Under the pieces are notes generated by a model. The model ran no database searches and was not told where the DNA came from. It saw only the letters and a list, made by a program, of their open reading frames with translations. From assembly GCA_903837495.1 (NCBI GenBank), contig CAILUT010000042.1, forward strand, positions 1-60,700: DNA of 60,700 nt, written 5' to 3'. The position numbers were made by a program, and so were the translations under genes. This stretch comes from an uncultured Flavobacteriales bacterium. GTDB taxonomy: Bacteria; Bacteroidota; Bacteroidia; CAIKAF01. This document shows, piece by piece, positions 34,830 to 42,807 of the stretch (position 1 is the first letter of the stretch; every line of letters starts with the position of its first letter).

Positions 34830-35437
34830 AAGCCTGGCGAGGCCAAATTTTAGTTGTTGAAGACAGCGAACTAAATGCGATTTTAATTCGCTTGCTCGCG
34901 GAACAGTTGGATTGGAAATGCGACTGGTCCGAGTCCGTTGAACGCCTACAAAAACGGCTGAACACAAACCCGAATGCCTACGATTTTATCTTGCTCGACC
35001 AACACCTTGATGCTCAAAAAGGAGCCAAATGGCTGAAGCAGTATTTCACCGAAAACCCCAGCTGTCAAACACCTTTTATCGGCATTTCCGCCCAATTCTT
35101 CGAATCGGATGTACACGATCTGGTGCGCGCTGGAATCTCAGGGATTTTCCCGAAACCCATTTCAAAAGAAAATCTGTTGACCATTCATAAAGCATTGATT
35201 GCGATGGAATTACAAGGCTTTTCTGACATGTATTTCTCACACATGTTCGGCAATTCACCCTTGGTATCTCAAAGTTTTAAAGTCTTTTTAAACCGATTGC
35301 TGGCCTTTAAAAATGAGAGCATTAACGGGCTTCAAAATGGGCATTGGAACAGGTCGCTTGGCTTAACAAACCTGGATTCCAATCCCGAGTTGTTCCAAAA
35401 CCAACTTCAGCACATTCTGCAGCATTTTAAACCCTGA
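34826..35437 (+). CDS. Response-regulator receiver protein
   Basis: 203 residues. Residues about 8-125 form a receiver domain: VVEDSELNA (acidic pocket), phospho-acceptor Asp in FILLDQHLDAQKG, the Thr/Ser switch position in PFIGISAQ, and the Lys in GIFPKPISKENL. The remaining 75 residues are helical and are not a DNA-binding domain I recognise; they faintly resemble an HPt bundle but lack a histidine in the right place. It overlaps the DUF5606 gene by 4 bp (ATGA). No histidine kinase is adjacent. Confidence 0.8.
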   Translation: MKAWRGQILVVEDSELNAILIRLLAEQLDWKCDWSESVERLQKRLNTNPNAYDFILLDQHLDAQKGAKWLKQYFTENPSCQTPFIGISAQFFESDVHDLVRAGISGIFPKPISKENLLTIHKALIAMELQGFSDMYFSHMFGNSPLVSQSFKVFLNRLLAFKNESINGLQNGHWNRSLGLTNLDSNPELFQNQLQHILQHFKP

Positions 35438-35658
35438 ACCCTTGGGAATTTCATGTTTGATTTCCCGAAGCTGCACATTCCAAATTCCCGAAATCCCAGT
35501 TCCCAAGAACATTAGAGGCAGGTTGCCGATATTTTTTATACCAAGGGCCCGGTAAGTTGCAATCTAAAAATGCCGATAATTTATATTATGTTAACTATGG
35601 GGTTTGGACGGATGAGCTTACTCCCTTTTTCCTTTGATATTCTGAGGTTTGTTTTTCC

Positions 35659-35801
35659 GGGCGGGTTTCGGGCTTTCCGCGCTAGTCCGCAGGCATAAGG
35701 CTGTTGCCTGCGGGCCGGCAGTGGCTCCCAAGGTCGCCCTGCCAGCCACGCGCCAACATAGCCTTCTGCCTTTGCGGGCTAGCCGCGTCAATCCCGCCCG
35801 C
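35659..35801 (+). repeat. Palindromic interspersed element, copy E
   Basis: The cleanest copy. Left GCGGG plus CGGGCTTTCCGCGCTAGTCCGC, right TTTGCGGGCTAGCCGCGTCAATC plus CCCGC. Stem: AAGGCT/AGCCTT, GTTG/CAAC and GGCAG/CTGCC. Loop GGCTCCCAAGGTCGCC, core at 35724-35737. Located between the receiver gene and the 3' end of the minus-strand TonB receptor unit. Confidence 0.92.
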
Positions 35802-35839
35802 ATGCCAATGCCGAGTCGCCTTGTTCCAAAAATCCCAAA

Positions 35840-35885
35840 AACACAAAAACCCTTTTAGGGGCCAACCTCAAGCAGCCATGGCCCC
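35840..35885 (-). terminator. Likely terminator of the TonB receptor unit
   Basis: On the minus strand GGGGCCA and TGGCCCC (plus coordinates 35879-35885 and 35858-35864) form a 7-bp stem, followed by AAAAGGGTTTTTG and more T. Confidence 0.6.
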
Positions 35886-35892
35886 TGAACTG

Positions 35893-36087
35893 TCAATTTC
35901 CCCCCACATTTCGTTTGATTTGCCCTGGAATCCAAGTAGAATCGCCTAAGGCCGCATTCCAAACTTGGTTTCTTGGATTGAAATTGTCTTCAACTTGGCT
36001 AAACAGAGCATGTGAGATTGAGAACCCCAAAAAGGATAAGGCGAATAAACCAAAGCGTGGAAAGAAGACACCTGAAAAGGGCTTCAT
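35893..36087 (-). CDS. Short exported ORF, possibly the 5' remnant of a larger secreted protein
   Basis: 64 residues. Its ATG overlaps the stop of the TonB receptor gene (TAATG), the usual sign of coupling. It begins with a plausible signal peptide (MKPFSGVFFPRFGLFALSF..SHALFS) followed by QVEDNFNPRNQVWNAALGDSTW. The sequence after the signal, DNFN..W..GD, recalls the beginning of much longer Bacteroidota surface proteins (lamin-tail type). If so, it is a truncated gene whose rest has been lost toward repeat E. It may also be a small real gene or chance. Confidence 0.4.
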   Translation of the reverse strand: MKPFSGVFFPRFGLFALSFLGFSISHALFSQVEDNFNPRNQVWNAALGDSTWIPGQIKRNVGGN

Positions 36088-38393
36088 TAAAATGAAAAAT
36101 TAAGGCCAATCGTAGGTATTATCGGCAGCTGGTCTACCCGATTAAAGGTAATGCGGTCTATGTAGAATATGTTGTTCCGATTGTACACGTTGGTGGCCCC
36201 AACGTTGACCTCTAATTTGGTGTTTTCGCCCAAAATAAATCGACGCTTTACGTTAAAGTCTAGCCGGTGGTAGTTGGGGAGCCGCCCTTGGTTAAGTTGC
36301 CCCAGCTCAACGCCCAATTCTCCGTTTTGCCCCGTGTAATCTCCATTGATGTTTTCGTTAAATCCAAGATTTTCATAAAACCCTTGAGTTTGGGTAAAGG
36401 GAAATCCCGTTCCAAAGTTCCAACGGGCATTTATTTCCCAGGTTTTGTTTTTGCCAAATTGATACGAGGCAACCACATTCATATTGTGCCTGCGGTCAAA
36501 ATGAGGAACGTAATCTCGAACTTCATCTGAACGCTCTAAGGCCATCAATGAATAGCCCACCCACAAATACAGATTTTTAATCTCCGCTTTCACCAACACA
36601 TCTAAACCTGCACTCCAACCACTTTCCCGAATCAAATCTTTCTTTTGATAATCAGGAATGGCCGAATTCCCCGGACTGTCTTCGTACAATTTATCTCTGT
36701 TCATGCTTATGAGCTGAAAGAAATCCATGTAATACCCTTCAATGTTGAACTCTATATTTTTAAACAACTCAAATTCAGCCCCAAAAATGGCATGCCTTGC
36801 TTTTTGCAAGTCGCTCTGCACATTTTCTCCTTGAAAATCATCAGACAATCCAATGTTCCCTGCCGATAAGAATCCGTAAAATAGATTTACAACGTCTCGG
36901 TCTGAATTTGCTGCAATCAAATTTTGAGAATACAAGCCTCCGGCCATTTTAAGTCTGAAGTGCTCGGTAACATTGTATTTAATGGATAAGCGGGGCTCCG
37001 GAGAAACCTCAGCAAGTGAGGCGTAATAATGCAAGCGGAAGCTGGGGTCAATAATAAAACGGCCGGCCGTAAACTTATATCGAGCAAACAAGGCAAACTC
37101 GGTCGTATTGTCTTTCTGAGCAACCTCCCGATACTGTCCGTTGGTGTAACTGAAATCTGTGGTAAACCCCGAGGCCTCAATTCCATAGGTCAAACGGTTG
37201 GTACCATAATACTGATGGAAATTGACATTGAAGTTAAATCCGTTTACAACAGACCTTCGCGGTGGACTCACCGTTTCATTCAGCCCAATCTCGTAGTTTG
37301 AATAACTAAACACCCCATCGATATTCACGTTTGCATCGCCAGGAATAAGAAAAAAGTTGGCTCCGCCCCCACCCGATTTCCATTGCAAATCTGAATTTTG
37401 ATTGAAGGTAACCCAATCGTTGTGGGCGAAACCAAAAAAATTCAACTTTGAACCATTGTCGCCCACATACAAAGTCATTTTTCCATATCCATCAAAAAAA
37501 TTGAAGGGCAAACCCAAACTGTCGGCATAAGGGTAAAAAGCCTGCGAACTTTGTTTCAAAAATGACCCCTTGGCGCTCACCAAAAATGTTGCGTTGGCCG
37601 CTCCATCTTTCAACCTTCCCATAGGCCCTTCCAACAAAACCTTGCCTGTAAAGGAATTAATGTTGGTGCGGCCCGAAAACCGAGCCCGATTTCCATCGCG
37701 GGTAGATAAATCCATGATGGAACTGATTCGGCCGCCGTATTCCGCCGAAAATCCGCCGGCGTAAACGTCCATGTTGCTCAAAACATCTGTATCAAATACA
37801 GAGAAGAATCCAATGGAATGAAATGGATTGTAAATAACAGCTCCGTCCATCAGCACTTTATTCTGTACCGGCGGACCACCGCGAATAAAAAGCTGCCCAC
37901 CCTGGTCGCCCGTGGTGGTTACCCCAGGAATAATCTGCATCATTTGGGCAACATCGGCTTCGCCTCCATACGAAGGCATCCGTTTCATCTCCTCAGGCGA
38001 AATTTTAATGACAGAAACGCCCGTATTTTCTCTTTTTTCCTGAATCCGATCTGCCGTATATTCATAGTCTTTAATTAAGGTCGTTTTGTTCTTTAAAAGA
38101 GGTTTTACCTGTAAAATTTGCCCCTCTGTCAATTGAACTTCCTGAACCCAAACTTCATATCCTACGGCCGAAACCACCACCGTAAATTTCCCGGCTGGCA
38201 ATTTGGTGATGGAAAAGAAACCATTGGCATCCGAAGTTGTTCCTATGGTTTTTTCCTTTATCGCAACCGAGGCAAAAGGGATGGCTTCTCTTGAACTGGT
38301 TTGCTGAATGATGCCTTTTAGGGTAGCCGTATTTTGTGCAAAACTTGCAAGGCTTAGACCGATACCTATAAACAACCCTAGTGCTTTTCTCAT
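36087..38393 (-). CDS. TonB-dependent receptor with carboxypeptidase-regulatory-like domain
   Basis: 768 residues. Signal peptide ending SFAQ, then a CarboxypepD_reg-like beta domain (TLKGIIQQTSSREAIPFASV, about 23-100), a plug (ADVAQMMQIIPGVTTTGDQGGQLFIRGGPPVQNKVLMDGA, given here as separate conserved blocks), AEYGGRISSIMDLSTRDGN, and a beta barrel ending in Phe (IGLNFSF). This is the standard Bacteroidota outer-membrane transporter layout. No SusD gene is adjacent, so it is not a SusCD pair. Ligand unknown. Promoter TTG-N20-TACCTTTG. Confidence 0.92.
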   Translation of the reverse strand: MRKALGLFIGIGLSLASFAQNTATLKGIIQQTSSREAIPFASVAIKEKTIGTTSDANGFFSITKLPAGKFTVVVSAVGYEVWVQEVQLTEGQILQVKPLLKNKTTLIKDYEYTADRIQEKRENTGVSVIKISPEEMKRMPSYGGEADVAQMMQIIPGVTTTGDQGGQLFIRGGPPVQNKVLMDGAVIYNPFHSIGFFSVFDTDVLSNMDVYAGGFSAEYGGRISSIMDLSTRDGNRARFSGRTNINSFTGKVLLEGPMGRLKDGAANATFLVSAKGSFLKQSSQAFYPYADSLGLPFNFFDGYGKMTLYVGDNGSKLNFFGFAHNDWVTFNQNSDLQWKSGGGGANFFLIPGDANVNIDGVFSYSNYEIGLNETVSPPRRSVVNGFNFNVNFHQYYGTNRLTYGIEASGFTTDFSYTNGQYREVAQKDNTTEFALFARYKFTAGRFIIDPSFRLHYYASLAEVSPEPRLSIKYNVTEHFRLKMAGGLYSQNLIAANSDRDVVNLFYGFLSAGNIGLSDDFQGENVQSDLQKARHAIFGAEFELFKNIEFNIEGYYMDFFQLISMNRDKLYEDSPGNSAIPDYQKKDLIRESGWSAGLDVLVKAEIKNLYLWVGYSLMALERSDEVRDYVPHFDRRHNMNVVASYQFGKNKTWEINARWNFGTGFPFTQTQGFYENLGFNENINGDYTGQNGELGVELGQLNQGRLPNYHRLDFNVKRRFILGENTKLEVNVGATNVYNRNNIFYIDRITFNRVDQLPIIPTIGLNFSF

Positions 38394-38411
38394 GAACGCT
38401 TTTTATCTCTG

Positions 38412-38442
38412 CAAAGGTATCATTGATTGGCCTAATCACCAA
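38412..38442 (-). promoter_or_regulatory. Promoter of the TonB receptor gene
   Basis: TTG (complement of 38440-38442), 20-nt spacer, TACCTTTG (38419 to 38412). The ATG follows 18 nt later. Confidence 0.75.
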
Positions 38443-38548
38443 GGATTTGACAAGACTTGTAAAAGGTCAACCCAGGTTCTGTAATTTGATGGTTTTCAGC
38501 GAAGTTCGCCTGCACTTCCATTGGCTGCGATTTCTTATTATGAATAGA

Positions 38549-38579
38549 TTGGGACTTTAGGTTCAAAGGCATACCTTTG
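38549..38579 (+). promoter_or_regulatory. Promoter of yidC
   Basis: TTG at 38549-38551, 20-nt spacer, TACCTTTG at 38572-38579. The ATG follows 22 nt later. Confidence 0.75.
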
Positions 38580-38601
38580 CTCCCTTGTAGGAATAATAAC
38601 T

Positions 38602-40542
38602 ATGGACAAAAAACAACTGACGGGTTTGTTGGTAATAAGCGGCCTTATGGTCGCCTATTTCTTGATTTTTAACAATCCAAAGACAGGTGCGGCAACGGCC
38701 AATGCAGATTCGGTTCAAACAGCAGTGGATACATTGGCAGATGTTCAAGCCGCTGTTATCGCCGATTCGGCCCCAGCCAAAACAATTCAAACAGCAGGCA
38801 ACACCGGTGCTTTAACCACAAGCTCTGATTCTGTTGAAGGCCTTAATTCGATTTTGGAAAAGCGTTTTGGAGTCTTTTCCAATGCCGGCAAGGGTACAGA
38901 AAGCCTGGCCTCGTTAAAAAACGAAAAACTCGCCCTCACCTTTCAAACCCGAGGTGGAACCCTCGTCTCCGCTAAAATTCTAGGCGAACAGACCTACCAC
39001 AATCGATTTTCAGAGGATTCCAGCAAAAAGGCCGACCTCGATCTGGTGTATTCGGATTCCGCTTCTATGAATCTGGAATTCTATCACAACAACCAACGCA
39101 TTGAGTCCAAAGACTTGTACTTCAGCGTGGTTAAGGCTACCGAGCGCAACTTGAACCTTAGGGCGTACACCAACGATTCCACAGGCTACATTCAATGGTC
39201 TTATGTGCTTGATTCCAAGGGATATGCATTAAAAGTGGATTTGAGTTTTGTGGGTTTAGAATCCGTTATTGACCGCGGACAAAGCGACCTTCCGCTGAAA
39301 TGGGCTCAAATTGCCCCCCGTCAAGAACTCAACTTAACCAACGAACGAGCCACATCAACCGTGTACTATAAAACCGAAAGCGGTTCTGTGTCAAGAATTG
39401 GAAGGGGGGGCGAAAATTCAGAAGAAATTGAAGAGGGCCTTGAATGGATTTCATTTAAGCAGCAGTTCTTCTTCAATTCGCTCCTCTTTAAAAACGGTGT
39501 TTTTAAAAGGCCTGTTCAAGCTCAAACCCAACTTCCAGCTTGGGCAGACAGCAGCGTAAATATGGGGTATTCCGCTTTTTTGTCGGTGCCCTTCAACTAT
39601 GCTCCCAATTCGACCGTGTCCTTGGAGTGGATTTTTGCCCCCTTGCATTTCCAAACCTTAGCCTCTATGAATGTGGGATTGGAAGAGCAAATTGATTTGG
39701 GATACATTGGGGTGTTTTCGATGATCAACCGGTACCTCGTAATCCCTGTTTTTAACTTTTTTGATCAAATGGGATTGGGATATGGCGTTATTATATTGCT
39801 ATTGACCTTGATTATTAAAGTATTGCTTTCTCCCTTGAATTTTAAAATGTTCGTGTCTTCCGCTAAAATCAAATTATTAAAACCAGAGTTAGACGAACTC
39901 AATGCTAGGTTTAAGCCCGACGAGGCCATGAAAAAACAACAGGCGGTCATGCAATTGTACCGGCAGGCGGGGGTAAACCCCTTGGCAGGCTGTTTGCCTA
40001 TGCTGGTTCAAATGCCCTTTTTGTTAGCCATGTTTAGCTTTTTTCCCTCGGCCATCGAATTGAGGCAGCAAGGGTTTTTATGGGCCGAAGATTTATCAAC
40101 CTACGACAGCATTCTAAATCTGCCCTTCGAAATCCCATTCTACGGCTCTCACGTTAGCCTCTTTACCCTTTTAATGACAGCAACTACGATTTTATACACG
40201 CATTTGAACAGTTCTCAAATGCAATCGGGGGCCAACATGCAGCAAATGAAAATCATGATGTATGTAATGCCCATTGTGTTTTTAGGTGTATTGAACAGCT
40301 ACAGCGCCGGCTTGAATTACTACTACTTCCTCTCAAACGTCGTTTCTATTTTAATCTTTTTGGCCATTCGATACTTGTTTATTGATGAAGCAAAACTGCG
40401 GCTTAAAATGGAGGCCCACAAGGCAAAACCTCAAAAGAAAAGCAAATGGATGCAAAGGCTTGAGGGCGCCCAACGGATGCGTGAAGAGCAGGCAAAACAG
40501 CAATCGGCCCCAAAAAACCGGCAAGGTCGCCGCAAAAATTAA
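38602..40542 (+). CDS. yidC: Membrane protein insertase YidC
   Basis: 646 residues. Inserts and folds inner-membrane proteins, alone or with Sec. N-terminal membrane helix (GLLVISGLMVAYFLIF), a large periplasmic domain (about 60-350), then the conserved five-helix core with GVIILLLTLIIKVLLSPLNF, the AGCLPMLVQMPFLLAMFSFF segment and NYYYFLSNVVSIL. The hydrophilic groove Arg sits after the second helix (YRQAG) by family comparison. The C-terminal tail is basic (KSKWMQRLEG..GRRKN), as in ribosome-binding forms. Confidence 0.95.
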   Translation: MDKKQLTGLLVISGLMVAYFLIFNNPKTGAATANADSVQTAVDTLADVQAAVIADSAPAKTIQTAGNTGALTTSSDSVEGLNSILEKRFGVFSNAGKGTESLASLKNEKLALTFQTRGGTLVSAKILGEQTYHNRFSEDSSKKADLDLVYSDSASMNLEFYHNNQRIESKDLYFSVVKATERNLNLRAYTNDSTGYIQWSYVLDSKGYALKVDLSFVGLESVIDRGQSDLPLKWAQIAPRQELNLTNERATSTVYYKTESGSVSRIGRGGENSEEIEEGLEWISFKQQFFFNSLLFKNGVFKRPVQAQTQLPAWADSSVNMGYSAFLSVPFNYAPNSTVSLEWIFAPLHFQTLASMNVGLEEQIDLGYIGVFSMINRYLVIPVFNFFDQMGLGYGVIILLLTLIIKVLLSPLNFKMFVSSAKIKLLKPELDELNARFKPDEAMKKQQAVMQLYRQAGVNPLAGCLPMLVQMPFLLAMFSFFPSAIELRQQGFLWAEDLSTYDSILNLPFEIPFYGSHVSLFTLLMTATTILYTHLNSSQMQSGANMQQMKIMMYVMPIVFLGVLNSYSAGLNYYYFLSNVVSILIFLAIRYLFIDEAKLRLKMEAHKAKPQKKSKWMQRLEGAQRMREEQAKQQSAPKNRQGRRKN

Positions 40543-40545
40543 TTT

Positions 40546-42000
40546 TTAGTAGCTAAACTCAAACTCAGGAAATTCGCGGCTTTGGGGAATCATTCGATTT
40601 CCATTGGGGGTATAAACGGTGGTCTTTTCAAATAGCCCGTTTTTGCTCCACAGGGTTCCGCTCAACTCAAGTTGGCCTTTATTCCATTTCCAATTTCCTG
40701 AAAACAGGGTATAAGCTAAGCTTTCCTCCCCATTCATCTTAAAATACCAGAGCAGTTCAAACAAGCCATTCGCCCGAAACAAGGCTTGCACCTGTTGGCC
40801 CGATGCTACAGCCCCTGAAGCATCTCGTTCTGTTTCCCAATCTGCTGCCCCAGCTGTGTTTTTTGAAAACCATTCGTCAAACAATATCGATTTATTCACC
40901 GGCCATTGGGCAGGGATGTTCATGGTCAATTTGTTTAAATCCAGTTTCCGTTGCAGGGAATCTTCCTGAACCCGATACCACCTTGCCCCATCCCAAAAGT
41001 CAAATTCGGTTAGGGCCATCTTTTGCCCTTCCAGCAGCCGAAGCGTAAACGATATGTTTTTGGTAGCCAAGGTGTCCGATTTAAATATATGTTCCCATAG
41101 CCCTGAATTTACCTGAAACAATTCGGTTGAACCGTTGGGCTTATGCCAAGACAATTGAAGGCAGGCCGCAGGACTAGAATCGGAGTGAATGCGAAAACCC
41201 AAAACAGGCCTCAAATCTGGAAATTGAAAGAAAATCCTACGCTCAGGAACAAGCCCATTGAACAGCAATCTAGAATGCCTGCGGCCGTCGTTTAAATCAA
41301 AGCGCTCCTCTGCCCGAGGCTGTTCTGTAATTCGAACAAATCCATCGGTGCTGATGCAGGGGGCGAATTTCCCGTTCTGATTCTTTATTTGAATTTCTGT
41401 TGTGCCCAGGGGTTTGGATTCAAATAGAACGGAAAGGCCTTTTCGAATCCGAACCAGGGAAGAAAACGCCGAATTGTTCAAGGGAAGGGCTACCCTACTC
41501 CAATTTTGATCAATAAGATAAACCACCTTTATCCAGCGTATTGAATCGGGAATGGGGAAAAAAAGATTGGGAAGTCCTTCTATTTGCCCACGGTCGGTCA
41601 GAACCAACACTCTATTTAGCTGGGCAAACATGTTGCTTTGAACGGTTTTAATGCAAATTTGCCCCAGATTTTGGGGCCGATTAAACTGCCATTCAAAGCC
41701 CTCTAAATGATTTAATCCAGGTGCAGTACTCCAATAGGTGGAATCGGACCCATCAAATGCCAGATGAAATCCATACTGATTGCTGGGCAGTCGATAGGAG
41801 CTGATCCATTGCAAATTAGGCCGAGTCAGGGTGTCGGGGTGCATTGCGACCAAGCTGCTGTAATCGTAGGGGGTTTCCTCTTGTTCATTGTTGCTGCCTC
41901 CTTCCAGATTGCAACGGCTCAATCCCAACAGCGAAACCATCAAAAAGACCAGAACCCGGTACGGCAAAAATGACCTTGGAATGCTAAGGTATATCCGCAT
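40546..42000 (-). CDS. Lipoprotein with discoidin/NADase-type binding-domain pattern
   Basis: 484 residues. Signal sequence with LLGLSRC lipobox near residue 30. The region about 75-165 (FDGSDSTYWSTAPGLNHLEGFEWQF, then LGQICIKT) has the order of a galactose-binding/discoidin-like or NADase-type glycan-binding domain: a D-G-x2-T-x-W start, then strands. A second similar segment lies near 270-345. The C-terminal part (LFRANGLFELLWYFKMNG) looks like a small beta barrel. Family call is tentative. A TACCTTTG box ends 5 nt before the ATG. Confidence 0.65.
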   Translation of the reverse strand: MRIYLSIPRSFLPYRVLVFLMVSLLGLSRCNLEGGSNNEQEETPYDYSSLVAMHPDTLTRPNLQWISSYRLPSNQYGFHLAFDGSDSTYWSTAPGLNHLEGFEWQFNRPQNLGQICIKTVQSNMFAQLNRVLVLTDRGQIEGLPNLFFPIPDSIRWIKVVYLIDQNWSRVALPLNNSAFSSLVRIRKGLSVLFESKPLGTTEIQIKNQNGKFAPCISTDGFVRITEQPRAEERFDLNDGRRHSRLLFNGLVPERRIFFQFPDLRPVLGFRIHSDSSPAACLQLSWHKPNGSTELFQVNSGLWEHIFKSDTLATKNISFTLRLLEGQKMALTEFDFWDGARWYRVQEDSLQRKLDLNKLTMNIPAQWPVNKSILFDEWFSKNTAGAADWETERDASGAVASGQQVQALFRANGLFELLWYFKMNGEESLAYTLFSGNWKWNKGQLELSGTLWSKNGLFEKTTVYTPNGNRMIPQSREFPEFEFSY

Positions 42001-42005
42001 AACCT

Positions 42006-42013
42006 CAAAGGTA
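42006..42013 (-). promoter_or_regulatory. -7 box of the 42000 lipoprotein gene
   Basis: TACCTTTG on the minus strand with 5 nt between box and ATG; predicts a leaderless mRNA. Confidence 0.6.
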
Positions 42014-42039
42014 ACTCAAAGAATTCTCATCTTTACAGA

Positions 42040-42807
42040 ATGAAAGCACTCCCATCCGTTGTACTTATTTGGGTATTCCAGGTATTTGCTGCACCGATTT
42101 ATCCTCAAACAATGGATTCTTTGTTTGCAGGGCTTGCTGCAAAAGAGTACCTAACTGGAAAATTTGAAGCCAAGTCTTTGCCGGCCTTTTTCACCCTTTT
42201 ACCCGCACATTGTGCCGAGGGCGAACAGCATTTGCGTACAGAAGCCGCTCTGGCATTCATCAAAATGGCAGATTCGGCCCATACGGCGGGGGTGTATTTA
42301 AAAGCGGTAAGTACAACCCGTTCTTTTTTTCGACAAAAAACCATTTGGGAAGCCAAATGGACTGGGCTGCGGCGGGTTGAAGGGCGCAATTTAGGAAAGA
42401 CAAGGTGGAAGGCATCCAAAAAAGCAGAACTCATTATGAGGTATTCTAGTATGCCCGGAACTTCTCGGCACCATTGGGGTACCGATTTAGATATCAACAG
42501 CGTTGACGCTGCCTATTTCAATACTTTAGAAGGAAGGCGGGTTTACGGTTGGTTGATCGCCCATGCCAAGCTTTTCGGATTTTGCCAGGTGTACCAAACC
42601 AAAGAAAACTCGGGACGCAGCGGATATGAAGAAGAAAAATGGCATTGGAGCTACCTGCCATTGTCAGTGCCTTTTACCGAAAAGTATAAAGCCTTGGTTT
42701 CAAACCAAGACATTTCTGGCTTCTTGGGTTGCGAAGCAGCCCTTGAAATTCAGGCAGTTGAAGTATATGTTTTAGGGTTGAATTCGCTTTGCATTCCAAA
42801 ACCATGA
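42040..42807 (+). CDS. D-alanyl-D-alanine carboxypeptidase family protein (peptidase M15, VanY-like)
   Basis: 255 residues with a signal peptide. Zinc peptidase that trims peptidoglycan stem peptides. The metal motif SxHxxGxxxD is SRHHWGTDLDI (near residue 148) and the second motif is EEKWHWSYLP (near 202), giving the expected His-Asp-His ligands and catalytic Glu. An Arg in STTRSFFRQK matches the substrate-binding region. The stop overlaps the next gene by 4 bp (ATGA). Confidence 0.85.
   Translation: MKALPSVVLIWVFQVFAAPIYPQTMDSLFAGLAAKEYLTGKFEAKSLPAFFTLLPAHCAEGEQHLRTEAALAFIKMADSAHTAGVYLKAVSTTRSFFRQKTIWEAKWTGLRRVEGRNLGKTRWKASKKAELIMRYSSMPGTSRHHWGTDLDINSVDAAYFNTLEGRRVYGWLIAHAKLFGFCQVYQTKENSGRSGYEEEKWHWSYLPLSVPFTEKYKALVSNQDISGFLGCEAALEIQAVEVYVLGLNSLCIPKP

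Larger units (their letters stand above)
35438..35892. other. Intergenic region carrying repeat copy E
   Basis: From 35438 to 35658 there are imperfect inverted repeats built from TTGGGAA and TTCCCAA but no gene or promoter I can support. Then repeat copy E and the minus-strand terminator structure. Confidence 0.6.
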
